Assembly: GCA_017457465.1 (NCBI GenBank)
Contig: JAFTHJ010000074.1
Location: forward strand, 1-8,239
Source: Clostridia bacterium
GTDB taxonomy: Bacteria; Bacillota; Clostridia; Oscillospirales; CAG-272
Length of the DNA: 8,239 bases
Direction of reading: 5' to 3'
The notes under the pieces are model-generated. The model saw nothing but the letters and a program-made list of their open reading frames with translations. It was not told the DNA's origin and ran no database searches. Position 1 is the stretch's first letter; each line of letters opens with the position of its first letter. Shown one piece after another: positions 1 to 6,421 of the stretch. The translations under genes were made by a program, and so were the position numbers.

Positions 1-36
1 CCCCACCCTCTTTTCAAAAATCTTAAAGCGGGGATA

Positions 37-567
37 TTATCTGAACGATATCACCGAGGGTTTGAGCTGTTTGAGGATTTTTGTGACGTAATCCTCCGCT
101 TCAAAGACAAAGAGAGTTTTTTCCTCATCTTCGTCCTCAAAGACGACTATCCACACCTTTTTGTCGGTGTTCGGCGAAGACATACGGTAACTGTTGCGAG
201 GCTGATATGCCTCGGCTTTTTTTATATTTTCCTCTGTTTCGGGTGCGATAAGGAGAATAGAGTCGGAATCTGCCGAGAATATTTCCTTTCTTCTGCTCTT
301 ACCGTATATCTTGGCAAGGGTTATCTCTGAATCGGACACCGAGTATTCGAACTCGACATTGAATATGCGGAGAATAATCCAGAGCGCGGCGGAGAGCAGA
401 AAGATTACCACGATGATGAGCGCGCCGTTATGTTTATTGATAAAAGCGGATAGTATCCAGAGCAGAGTGATTATTGCGTATGCCGCTATTGCGGCTATCT
501 TTATGATAAGGTTTTTCTTTTTGTTCGGTGACGGAAGCACGTTTTCGTAAAAGCTCAAGTCTGTCAT
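37..567 (-). CDS. Two-helix membrane protein, DUF6106-like, function unknown
   Basis: A 176-residue protein with a short polar N-terminus, two hydrophobic segments (about residues 20-42 and 48-69) and a soluble C-terminal part (about 70-176) rich in predicted beta strands, then a short helix. The motif IYGKSRRKEIF near residues 87-97 and the overall plan recall the DUF6106 family of Clostridia, from memory and without a search. The C-terminal part could be a PH-like fold; this is inference. The ATG at 567 is chosen because AGGAAAGGA lies just upstream on the minus strand. A longer frame reaches 696, but that would run through the promoter. It is divergent from the DUF1836 gene, and its promoter carries an inverted repeat. 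No catalytic residues are visible. It probably sits in the cytoplasmic membrane with the C-terminal domain in the cytoplasm. Confidence 0.8.
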   Translation of the reverse strand: MTDLSFYENVLPSPNKKKNLIIKIAAIAAYAIITLLWILSAFINKHNGALIIVVIFLLSAALWIILRIFNVEFEYSVSDSEITLAKIYGKSRRKEIFSADSDSILLIAPETEENIKKAEAYQPRNSYRMSSPNTDKKVWIVVFEDEDEEKTLFVFEAEDYVTKILKQLKPSVISFR

Positions 568-604
568 TATTATATCCTTTCCTGCCATATTTATATGTAT
601 TATG

Positions 605-633
605 ATTATAGCACAAAATCTTGTGAAAATCAA
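605..633 (-). promoter_or_regulatory. Promoter of the two-helix membrane protein gene, with an internal inverted repeat
   Basis: Read on the minus strand, a -35 TTGATT (628-633), a 17-bp spacer and a perfect -10 TATAAT (605-610) lie about 40 bp upstream of the start at 567. The spacer contains CACAAAATCTTGTG (612-625), a perfect inverted repeat with CACAA/TTGTG arms and a 4-bp centre. Its position between the hexamers would suit a repressor operator; that is inference. Confidence 0.7.
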
Positions 634-652
634 TATAAAAGAAAAGAGACGC

Positions 653-681
653 TTGACATAATGATAAAAATGGTGTATGAT
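653..681 (+). promoter_or_regulatory. Promoter of the DUF1836 gene
   Basis: A perfect -35 TTGACA (653-658), a 17-bp spacer and -10 TATGAT (676-681) predict a start near 688 and a leader of about 25 nt to the ATG at 713. It runs back to back with the minus-strand promoter at 605-633. Confidence 0.8.
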
Positions 682-683
682 AG

Positions 684-699
684 TATTTGATACCAAATA
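684..699 (+). promoter_or_regulatory. Possible operator: imperfect palindrome over the DUF1836 start of transcription
   Basis: TATTTGATACCAAATA has TATTTG/CAAATA arms and starts 2 bp after the -10 hexamer, so it covers the expected +1. The DUF1836 product is itself a putative HTH protein, so autoregulation is an obvious guess. AT-rich palindromes of this size also occur by chance. Confidence 0.3.
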
Positions 700-712
700 A
701 CGGAGGTTTGAA

Positions 713-1417
713 ATGAGAAAAGAAGAGCTTGATGCCGTGATTTCGGATGCCGTAAACGATTCTGAACTTCGAAGCGCGGAGATTCCCGCTATAGATTTAT
801 ATGTTGACCAGATAATAAACCTTGTTGCCGAAAAGCAGAAAGAGGGCTCGGAGCGCTTTTATGATAGACAGCTCACCAAAACAATGATAAACAATTATTC
901 CAAGGACGGGGTTATCAAGCCTGTCAAGGGAAAGAAGTATACAAAGGAGCAGATACTCCAGATACTCACCGTGTACAGTATGAAGAGTACACTGTCTATC
1001 GGCGAGATAAAGAGAATGCTCACGGGAGCCTATTCGATAGAGGGCTTTGACGGAGAGGCGCTCAACGAGTTTTACGACAGATATATGGATATAAAGGACG
1101 ACAACCGAGTATATGCCAAGAGGGTTATTGACGGAATGATAGAGGCAAAGGGTATAGACGTTGAGAACGAGGAGGACTTTCTCGCGGCACTTGGCGGAAT
1201 TGTCTCCTTGAGCGCGTTTTTTAAGAATATAGCACAGGCTATGATAGACGCGAAATATCCCGAGCCCGAGGAACCCGAGGAGGACGAAGACGGCGAGAAT
1301 GCCGAAAAGTCCGAGAAGAAGAAGGAAAAAGAAAAGAAAAAGGCTCAAAAGAAGGAAGAAAAGAAGAATAAGAAAGCGGAGGAGTCGGTAACCGAAGCCG
1401 AGGTTGCGGAGGGCTGA
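713..1417 (+). CDS. DUF1836 domain protein, putative MerR-like DNA-binding protein with charged tail
   Basis: 234 residues. Residues about 25-175 match the DUF1836 pattern as I remember it, including LTKTMINNYSKDGVIKPVKG (54-73), which looks like the recognition part of a MerR-type winged helix, followed by the YTKEQILQIL and LSIGEIKRML helices. Members of this family are usually annotated as uncharacterised or putative regulators, so DNA binding is plausible but not shown. Residues about 182-234 form a low-complexity acidic then lysine/glutamate-rich tail, probably a highly charged helix, that lies outside the DUF1836 core. The start at 713 is supported by GGAGG at 702-706, 6 nt upstream. 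The gene has its own promoter and a terminator 24 bp after its stop, so it appears monocistronic. Confidence 0.85.
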   Translation: MRKEELDAVISDAVNDSELRSAEIPAIDLYVDQIINLVAEKQKEGSERFYDRQLTKTMINNYSKDGVIKPVKGKKYTKEQILQILTVYSMKSTLSIGEIKRMLTGAYSIEGFDGEALNEFYDRYMDIKDDNRVYAKRVIDGMIEAKGIDVENEEDFLAALGGIVSLSAFFKNIAQAMIDAKYPEPEEPEEDEDGENAEKSEKKKEKEKKKAQKKEEKKNKKAEESVTEAEVAEG

Positions 1418-1440
1418 TTTTGAAGCGGCTATATAAAGGC

Positions 1441-1470
1441 AAAAAGGACGGAAAATTTTCCGTCCTTTTT
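1441..1470. terminator. Perfect 30-bp palindromic terminator after the DUF1836 gene
   Basis: The segment AAAAAGGACGGAAAA followed by its exact reverse complement gives a GGACGGA/TCCGTCC stem with an A-run before and a T-run after. It works symmetrically on both strands. It lies 24 bp after the DUF1836 stop and separates it from the zinc operon promoter. Confidence 0.9.
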
Positions 1471-1509
1471 GTATACTGTACGTCTAAATATTTCCTTTTC
1501 AAAAAGCTC

Positions 1510-1537
1510 TTGACAAATTCTCGTTTTTTGATATAAT
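1510..1537 (+). promoter_or_regulatory. Promoter of the zur-znuACB operon
   Basis: A perfect -35 TTGACA (1510-1515), a 16-bp spacer and a perfect -10 TATAAT (1532-1537) predict a start near 1544, about 28 nt before the regulator's ATG. The metal-regulator box begins 4 bp after the -10. Confidence 0.85.
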
Positions 1538-1540
1538 AAT

Positions 1541-1557
1541 TTGAGACTGATTCTCAA
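1541..1557 (+). promoter_or_regulatory. Fur/Zur-type operator
   Basis: TTGAGACTGATTCTCAA has perfect TTGAGA/TCTCAA arms around a 5-bp centre. Its inner 15-mer TGAGACTGATTCTCA fits the 7-1-7 arrangement of Fur-family boxes (TGAtAATnATTaTCA type). It covers the expected +1 of an operon encoding a Fur-family regulator and a zinc transporter, so binding by that regulator should block initiation when metal is plentiful. Site and position are seen; regulation and metal identity are inferred. Confidence 0.8.
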
Positions 1558-1571
1558 TTTGGAGGTGTCGT

Positions 1572-1982
1572 ATGTCGGCGTATCATACCGAGCAGAAGAA
1601 AATGCTTGAGGATTTTTTGTCCCGCAACAGAGACAAGGGATTTACAATAGATGAAATAACAGAGGGGATATCGAGTGAGATGTCTTGCGGTGTGGCTCCC
1701 GCGAGAAGTACTGTATACAGACTTGTGGGAAGACTTGTCGCCGAGGGGCGTGTGAGGAAATTCGTCAAGCCCGAGAGCCGAAAGGCATCATATCAGCTGG
1801 TTACGTGTGAGCATTGTGACGCTCATCTTCACCTCAAGTGCGTTGAGTGTGGGCGGCTCTTCCATATGGACGAGGCTGTCTCCGATGAGCTTCTCGACCG
1901 CATACGCTCTTGCAGTAATTTTTCTGTTGACGAGGAAGAGACCGTGCTTTACGGCAAATGCGCGGGTTGTAATATAAAATAA
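1572..1982 (+). CDS. zur: Fur-family metalloregulator, probably the zinc uptake repressor Zur
   Basis: 136 residues, usual for the Fur family. An N-terminal winged helix (about 1-76) contains the recognition segment PARSTVYRLVGRL (43-55) and the wing KASYQL. A C-terminal dimerisation and metal-sensing domain follows, with HLHLKCVECG (85-94) and a second CxxC at 130/133; together these make the structural Cys4 zinc site. His81, His85 and His87 are candidate sensory ligands, and an additional CxxC at 79/82 precedes them. GGAGG at 1561-1565 sets the start. It leads the znuACB-like operon and a Fur-type box overlaps the promoter. Zur is therefore the best specificity call, although Fur, Mur and PerR cannot be told apart securely by sequence alone. 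Confidence 0.9.
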   Translation: MSAYHTEQKKMLEDFLSRNRDKGFTIDEITEGISSEMSCGVAPARSTVYRLVGRLVAEGRVRKFVKPESRKASYQLVTCEHCDAHLHLKCVECGRLFHMDEAVSDELLDRIRSCSNFSVDEEETVLYGKCAGCNIK

Positions 1983-1995
1983 AGGAAGAAAAAAC

Positions 1996-2934
1996 GTGAA
2001 AAGATTTATTTGCATAATAATAGCTATAATTTTACTTGCGGCGAGTCTTTCGGGCTGCCGTTCACAGAAGGATGACGGGGTGACGGATATTGTGTGTACC
2101 GTTTTCCCTATATACGATTGGGTGAGAAATATAGTCGGAGAGGAGAGCGAGACGCTCACGCTTGAGCTGCTTGTCAAGAACGGAACCGACCCGCATAGCT
2201 ATTCTCCCACACCCGCCGATATCGCGAGGATATCCTCCTGCGACGTTCTTATCTATGTCGGCGGCGAGTCGGATACTTGGGTTAGTGACGTGCTTAAGGG
2301 AGACGTCAACGAGGATATGAGAGTGATAAGGCTTCTCGACGCGTTTGATGAGGAGACAGAGGGGCACGATGGGCATAACCACGACCACACGGAAAGTATT
2401 TACGATGAGCATATCTGGCTCTCGCTCAAGAACGCGAGGGAGCTTTGCCATACCATATCCGACGAGCTTTGCGAGGAGGTTTCCGAGAGTGCCGATAGCT
2501 TCAAGGCAAATCTTGGAAAGTATCTGAACGAGATTAATACGCTTGATACCTCATATTCCGAGGCAGTGATTTCAGGAGAGAAGGATACTCTTATGTTTGC
2601 GGACAGATTTCCGTTCGGATATCTCGTCAAGGATTACGGACTTAAATATTACGCCGCCTTTGAGGGGTGCTCGACAGACAGCGACCCGTCATTCGAGACG
2701 GTGACATTCCTTGCCAAGAAGCTGAAGGAGCTGTCATTGGATTACGTGATAATTCTTGAGGGCTCGGACAGAGCCTTTGCCGACACCGTGATATCGGAAA
2801 GCGGAAACGACCGCGTTTCTATACTTATTATGGATTCTATGCAGTCTATAACCGAGACCGATATCGAGGATGGGACTACATATCTCTCGGTAATGGGAGA
2901 AAATCTTACTATACTTAAGATGGCTCTTGCCTGA
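1996..2934 (+). CDS. znuA: ZnuA-like zinc-binding lipoprotein of a metal ABC transporter
   Basis: 312 residues of the cluster A-I (TroA/ZnuA) substrate-binding family. The signal peptide ends in the lipobox LSGC (18-21), so the mature protein is tethered to the outer face of the membrane. Visible metal-site features are His67 in DPHSYSPTP, a His-rich loop (GHDGHNHDH, 123-131) typical of zinc-type members, and His139 in DEHIWLS. The third ligand region reads ADRFPFGYL (202-210), with Arg204 where many ZnuA proteins have His in HDAFGY. The start is GTG at 1996, with AAAGGAAG at 1981-1988 beginning within the zur stop region; zur and znuA are 13 bp apart. It captures metal, probably zinc, and delivers it to ZnuB. 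Manganese specificity is less likely given the His loop. Confidence 0.9.
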   Translation: MKRFICIIIAIILLAASLSGCRSQKDDGVTDIVCTVFPIYDWVRNIVGEESETLTLELLVKNGTDPHSYSPTPADIARISSCDVLIYVGGESDTWVSDVLKGDVNEDMRVIRLLDAFDEETEGHDGHNHDHTESIYDEHIWLSLKNARELCHTISDELCEEVSESADSFKANLGKYLNEINTLDTSYSEAVISGEKDTLMFADRFPFGYLVKDYGLKYYAAFEGCSTDSDPSFETVTFLAKKLKELSLDYVIILEGSDRAFADTVISESGNDRVSILIMDSMQSITETDIEDGTTYLSVMGENLTILKMALA

Positions 2935-2946
2935 AAGGAAGCCGAT

Positions 2947-3669
2947 ATGCCGCAAATAATATGCCGAGACCTTGTTCTCGGTTATGATAAAAAAATAGTC
3001 AGCAGTAATATTTCCTTTGAGATAAACAAAGGCGATTATCTGTGTATAGTTGGGGATAACGGCTCGGGAAAATCAACCCTTATGAAGGCGTTGCTCGGTC
3101 TTGTTCCTACTATGGGCGGCGTGATTGAACGTGCCGACGGACTCGCCGAGAGAGATATCGGATATCTGCCCCAGCAGACAGAGCTTCAGCGGGATTTCCC
3201 CGCCTCCGTCGAGGAGGTCGTTCTCTCGGGCTGTATAGGTCACAAGGGTTTCTTCCCGATATACCGTATGTCCGACAAAATACGCGCTCACAAAAATCTG
3301 CGTAAGCTCAATATAGACGGTCTGCAAAAGCGCCCCTACAGTGAGCTTTCGGGCGGACAGCAGCAGAGAGTTCTTCTTGCCCGTGCGCTCTGCGCGGCTG
3401 ATAAAATGATACTTATGGACGAGCCTGTGTCGGGACTTGACCCTGCCGCAACGCTTGAGATGTACCGAATAACCGAGTCGCTTAACCGTGATGACGGAAT
3501 GACCGTGATAATGATATCGCACGATATCGAGGCTGCCGTCAAGTACGCGACGCATATTCTGCATCTGGCTCACGAGCCGCTCTTCTTCGGAACCAAGGAG
3601 GATTATATAAAGAGCGGTGTGTACAGACGCGCGGGGGAGGGAGGAATACGTGATGAAAGAGACGTTTGA
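2947..3669 (+). CDS. znuC: ZnuC-like ATPase of the zinc ABC transporter
   Basis: 240 residues, usual for a single-domain ABC ATPase. Walker A is GDNGSGKST (36-44), the Q-loop is LPQQ (74-77), the signature is LSGGQQQR (134-141), Walker B is MILMDEP (154-160) with Glu159 catalytic, the D-loop is SGLD (162-165), and the H-loop is His192. All are intact. The HKGFFPIYR segment (99-107) and overall pattern are typical of the metal-type (ZnuC/MntB) group. It hydrolyses ATP on the inner face of the membrane to drive import through ZnuB. AGGAAG at 2936-2941 precedes the ATG; the gap from znuA is 12 bp. Its end overlaps znuB. Confidence 0.93.
   Translation: MPQIICRDLVLGYDKKIVSSNISFEINKGDYLCIVGDNGSGKSTLMKALLGLVPTMGGVIERADGLAERDIGYLPQQTELQRDFPASVEEVVLSGCIGHKGFFPIYRMSDKIRAHKNLRKLNIDGLQKRPYSELSGGQQQRVLLARALCAADKMILMDEPVSGLDPAATLEMYRITESLNRDDGMTVIMISHDIEAAVKYATHILHLAHEPLFFGTKEDYIKSGVYRRAGEGGIRDERDV
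3640..3655 (+). promoter_or_regulatory. Ribosome binding site deciding the znuB start
   Basis: GGAGG at 3640-3644, inside the end of znuC, lies 8 nt before ATG at 3653. This favours 3653 over the upstream in-frame ATG at 3617 and over the adjacent GTG at 3650. The site implies translational coupling between znuC and znuB. Confidence 0.75.
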
Positions 3670-4501
3670 CCTTCTTTTTGAGTACCTTTCCTATCCTTTT
3701 ATAAGATACGCCCTTATAGTCGGTGTTCTTATCGCGCTCTCCTCGTCTCTGCTCGGGGTGATACTCGTTCTGAAAAGATTCTCGTTTATCGGAGACGGGC
3801 TCTCCCATGTAGCCTTTGGAGCTATGGCGGTGGCGTCTGTCGTGGGACTTTCGAACAATATGCTTCTCGTGCTCCCCGTGACAGTTGTCTCGGCTATCCT
3901 TCTGCTTCGTACGGGGCAGAATACGAGAATAAAGGGAGACGCGGCGGTGGCGATGATATCTGTCGGGGCACTCGCTCTCGGATATCTTGTGATGAATATG
4001 TTTTCGATGTCCTCGAATGTCTCGGGCGATGTGTGTGGCACACTCTTCGGCTCGGTCGCGATACTTACGCTATCGAAGCTTGATGTATGGCTTTGTATCG
4101 GAATGTCCGCCGTGGTGATACTTTTCTTCATACTCTTTTACAACAAGATTTTCGCGGTGACCTTTGACGAGAATTTCGCTGTCACAACGGGCATGGGAGT
4201 CAAGGGCTTCAACCTCGCCGTAGCGGTGATAACGGCGTTTATAATCGTACTTGCTATGAATCTTGTCGGCTCTCTGCTTATCTCGGCACTGGTCATTTTC
4301 CCCGCGCTTTCCTCAATGAGAGTTTTCAAAACATTCAAGTCGGTCATAATTTCCTCGGCGCTTGTTTCTGTGATATGCGCCTTCCTCGGAATAATGATAT
4401 CCGTCCTGCTTTCCACCCCTGTGGGGGCGACTGTGGTCGCGATAAATATAGTTGCCTTCGGCGTTTTCTTCTCTGTGGGAGCAATTGTCCGAAGAAAATA
4501 A
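3653..4501 (+). CDS. znuB: ZnuB-like permease of the zinc ABC transporter (ABC-3 family)
   Basis: 282 residues with about seven to nine hydrophobic segments, as expected for the ABC-3 metal permease family. The segment RFSFIGDGLSHVAFGAMA (42-59) matches the family's conserved GDxxSHaxlpG-like region. The central VSGDVCGTLFGSV stretch and the region around residues 195-240 (MNLVGSLLISALVIFPALSS) also fit, the latter being the usual coupling and channel segment. As a dimer in the cytoplasmic membrane it forms the zinc pathway and is powered by ZnuC. It overlaps the znuC stop by 17 nt, so it is co-transcribed and probably translationally coupled. It is the last gene of the operon; a hairpin begins immediately after its stop. 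Confidence 0.92.
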   Translation: MKETFDLLFEYLSYPFIRYALIVGVLIALSSSLLGVILVLKRFSFIGDGLSHVAFGAMAVASVVGLSNNMLLVLPVTVVSAILLLRTGQNTRIKGDAAVAMISVGALALGYLVMNMFSMSSNVSGDVCGTLFGSVAILTLSKLDVWLCIGMSAVVILFFILFYNKIFAVTFDENFAVTTGMGVKGFNLAVAVITAFIIVLAMNLVGSLLISALVIFPALSSMRVFKTFKSVIISSALVSVICAFLGIMISVLLSTPVGATVVAINIVAFGVFFSVGAIVRRK

Positions 4502-4504
4502 AAA

Positions 4505-4539
4505 AATTGCGGTGCCTCAAAAAGTGAGACACCGCAATT
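4505..4539. terminator. Bidirectional terminator between znuB and the AraC-family gene
   Basis: Arms 4505-4519 and 4525-4539 form a 15-bp stem with a 5-nt loop. On the plus strand there is one C-A mismatch (4515/4529) and only a weak U tract after it. On the minus strand the same position becomes a G-U pair and the stem ends in seven U residues (4500-4506). It is therefore a strong terminator for the AraC-family gene and a weaker one for the zinc operon. Confidence 0.85.
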
Positions 4540-4541
4540 CG

Positions 4542-5438
4542 TTATTTCTTTTCCGAATATTCAAGCATGGATTTGACTGTTTTGATGTATTCCGTAGGGG
4601 ACATATCGCACCTCTCCTTGAAGACCTTTGAGAAATGGTGGATAGAGCAGAAGCCGCACATCGATGCGATTTCCGTGCAGGAATACTTTCCGCTTCGGAG
4701 AAGCTCCTTTGAGGTGTCTATCCGCAGATTCGTGAGATGCTCCATAGTGCCGCAGCCGTAATGCTTCTTGAAGAGCTTTTTGAGAGTGGTCGAGCTTATC
4801 GAGAATTGAGCGGTTATATCCGAAAAGATTATCTTCTCCGAGATATGCTCCTTCATATAGTCGGATATGCGTTTTATGAGAAGCTCGGAGCGCTCCTCCT
4901 TCGGAACCTCGTCAAACTCACCCGTACGCTTTGGATTTCTTATCAGATGTATAAAAAGAAGCTCAATATAATTCCGTATCGCCTGTTCGGATGCAAATAG
5001 CGCGGGTGTGGGCTTTCGCTTCAGCTCTGTATCCATAACATATCCGAGCGGGTTCTCAAAGCTGGCTCCCGCCTCTCGGATTATCGAGAATAGGGTGTTG
5101 ACCGAAAAGCTGTCGAACTCAAGCGGTCTGCCCGATATGCCGTAAAGCTCGGGGCAATCCGAGAAGAAGCTGAAAACAACAGAATTCGCCGCTTTTCCCC
5201 CCGCCGCGCATACGTTGTGGTATTGCTCGGGCGCGTGAAGAAACGCCTGACCGCGGGATATGATGTATGTCTTGTCGTTGTCGGTTATCTTGAGTGAGCC
5301 TCTGTCGCAATAAATTATCTCCCAAAAGGGGTGAGCTTCTCCGGGGTAGGCAAAATCAACGGTATATTCAAAATAATGTATGGAAACAACGCTTTCTATT
5401 TCAAGTGAGCGTTTGAGTCGAACTGCCGTATAATTCAC
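4542..5438 (-). CDS. AraC-family transcriptional regulator with N-terminal cupin sensor
   Basis: 298 residues, usual for the family. An N-terminal cupin-like domain (about 15-95) shows His36 and Glu40 (HPFWEI), Gly47, and the FLHAPEQYH segment (66-74). A linker of mixed helices follows. The C-terminal two-HTH DNA-binding domain (about 188-290) ends with the classic AraC signature IASMCGFCSIHHFSKVFKERCDMSP. The start is GTG at 5438, with GGAGG 7 nt upstream (5446-5450). This architecture usually senses a sugar or related small molecule and activates transcription. It is divergent from nagB with 190 bp between the start codons, so nagB is a candidate target and an amino sugar a candidate ligand. 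Both are inferences, since AraC regulators are not the usual nagB regulators. Confidence 0.9.
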   Translation of the reverse strand: MNYTAVRLKRSLEIESVVSIHYFEYTVDFAYPGEAHPFWEIIYCDRGSLKITDNDKTYIISRGQAFLHAPEQYHNVCAAGGKAANSVVFSFFSDCPELYGISGRPLEFDSFSVNTLFSIIREAGASFENPLGYVMDTELKRKPTPALFASEQAIRNYIELLFIHLIRNPKRTGEFDEVPKEERSELLIKRISDYMKEHISEKIIFSDITAQFSISSTTLKKLFKKHYGCGTMEHLTNLRIDTSKELLRSGKYSCTEIASMCGFCSIHHFSKVFKERCDMSPTEYIKTVKSMLEYSEKK

Positions 5439-5468
5439 TTGAATACCTCCAATTTCGATTTCAATATA

Positions 5469-5497
5469 ATTATACCGCTATTTTCACAGAAAGTCAA
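5469..5497 (-). promoter_or_regulatory. Promoter of the AraC-family gene
   Basis: On the minus strand, -35 TTGACT (5492-5497), a 17-bp spacer and a perfect -10 TATAAT (5469-5474) lie about 31 bp upstream of the GTG start. The leader would be about 25 nt. Confidence 0.8.
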
Positions 5498-5534
5498 TAT
5501 TTTTATTCATTTATACCAAACGTGCAAAAAATAA

Positions 5535-5552
5535 GTCTTTTTATCAAAAGAC
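5535..5552 (+). promoter_or_regulatory. Possible operator: 18-bp inverted repeat in the araC-nagB intergenic region
   Basis: GTCTTTTTATCAAAAGAC has perfect 7-bp arms (GTCTTTT/AAAAGAC) around TATC. It overlaps the proposed -35 of nagB and lies about 40 bp upstream of the -35 for the AraC-family gene. A dyad site suits a dimeric repressor better than AraC-type activators, which usually bind direct repeats. Confidence 0.4.
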
Positions 5553-5576
5553 AAATTATTTGCCGTGTGATAGAAT
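5548..5576 (+). promoter_or_regulatory. Probable promoter of nagB
   Basis: AAGACA (5548-5553), a 17-bp spacer and TAGAAT (5571-5576) give a weak -35 and a reasonable -10. The predicted start is near 5583, about 46 nt before the ATG. A poor -35 overlapped by a dyad is consistent with a regulated promoter. Confidence 0.5.
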
Positions 5577-5628
5577 ATAGTGGATATGTAATGATTCTAA
5601 AATAATAATGATTTGTAGGAGAAATGTT

Positions 5629-6360
5629 ATGAGAATTATTGTTGTGGAAAATTATGAAGAAATGTCGGCAAAGGCTGCGGAGCTTTTCGCGGAGGTTATG
5701 ACGGCAAAGAAGGACTGTGTTATAGGTTTGGCTACGGGAAGCACTCCCATCGGTCTTTATAACAATCTGGCAAAGGCTTGTGCGGAGGGGAAGATTGATT
5801 TCTCGGAGGTAACCTCTGTGAACCTCGACGAATACTATCCTCTCTCGCCCGATAACGACCAGAGCTACCGCTACTTTATGAACAAGAATCTTTTTGATAA
5901 TGTAAACATCAAAAAGGAAAACACATTCGTGCCCGACGGTACCGCGAAGGACCCCGCGGCGGCTTGTAAGGAATACGAGCAGAGAATTGATTCTCTTGGC
6001 GGAATTGATATTCAGGTTCTCGGAATAGGCAGAAACGGACATATCGGCTTCAACGAGCCCGACGCGAACGGACTTTTTGCCGAGACTCACCTCACCTCTC
6101 TGACCGAGAATACCATCGAGGCTAACTCACGCTTCTTCGCTTCGGCAGACGAGGTTCCGAAACACGCTCTTACTATGGGAATCGGAAGCGTTTTCAAGGC
6201 GCGTAAGATATTGATTATGGCGAACGGAGCCGATAAGGCAGACGCTATAAAGAAGATGGTCGAGGGACCTATCAGCACTATGTGTCCCGCGTCTCTGCTT
6301 TGTCTGCATCCCGATGTTACGCTTATATGCGACAAGTCGGCTTACTCGCTCGTTAAGTAA
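5629..6360 (+). CDS. nagB: Glucosamine-6-phosphate deaminase NagB
   Basis: 243 residues, close to the shorter Gram-positive NagB length. It converts glucosamine 6-phosphate to fructose 6-phosphate and ammonia in the cytoplasm. Visible motifs are the phosphate loop GLATGSTPIGLY (33-44), NLDEYYPL (65-72) with Asp67 as the expected general base, and LGIGRNGHIGFNEP (131-144) with His138 as the ring-opening His and Glu143 nearby. TMGIGSVFKARKI is the usual later motif. The start at 5629 is supported by AGGAG at 5617-5621. No nagA, nagE or GntR-type NagR gene is adjacent. The gene stands alone between an AraC-family regulator and a strong terminator. Its role is to let amino sugars enter glycolysis or to balance them with cell-wall synthesis. 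Confidence 0.96.
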   Translation: MRIIVVENYEEMSAKAAELFAEVMTAKKDCVIGLATGSTPIGLYNNLAKACAEGKIDFSEVTSVNLDEYYPLSPDNDQSYRYFMNKNLFDNVNIKKENTFVPDGTAKDPAAACKEYEQRIDSLGGIDIQVLGIGRNGHIGFNEPDANGLFAETHLTSLTENTIEANSRFFASADEVPKHALTMGIGSVFKARKILIMANGADKADAIKKMVEGPISTMCPASLLCLHPDVTLICDKSAYSLVK

Positions 6361-6378
6361 TAAATCAATAAAAAGAAT

Positions 6379-6417
6379 GAGGACAGAGAATTTCAAATTC
6401 TCTGTCCTCGTTTTTTT
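6379..6417. terminator. Strong terminator after nagB, shared with the convergent GH25 gene
   Basis: Arms 6379-6393 and 6395-6409 are perfect 15-bp complements around a single C. They extend by a few A-U pairs and end in T7 (6411-6417) on the plus strand. On the minus strand the stem is followed by ATTCTTTTTA, so it can also end the GH25 lysozyme transcript, whose stop is 13 bp away. Confidence 0.92.
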
Positions 6418-6421
6418 ATCA

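Noticed and set aside
1..36. Terminator for the minus-strand membrane protein gene
   Set aside because: Short C-rich and G-rich runs (1-4 and 30-33) face each other, but no convincing stem with a U tract is visible before the window edge.
568..696. N-terminal extension of the minus-strand membrane protein to 696
   Set aside because: It would begin upstream of the promoter at 605-633, and the ribosome binding site fits the start at 567.
1239..1502. Minus-strand frame of 87 codons over the end of the DUF1836 gene
   Set aside because: It is the antisense of the Lys/Glu-rich tail and crosses the terminator; no ribosome binding site is evident.
3617..3652. Upstream ATG for znuB at 3617
   Set aside because: It lies deep within znuC without a good ribosome binding site, and the added residues are charged and not typical of the permease N-terminus. 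GGAGG at 3640-3644 supports 3653.
5510..5525. Possible NagR/DasR-type (dre) site, TTTGGTATAAAT on the minus strand
   Set aside because: Only one half resembles the known sites as I remember them, and there is no matching inverted half. No GntR-type regulator is present in the window.
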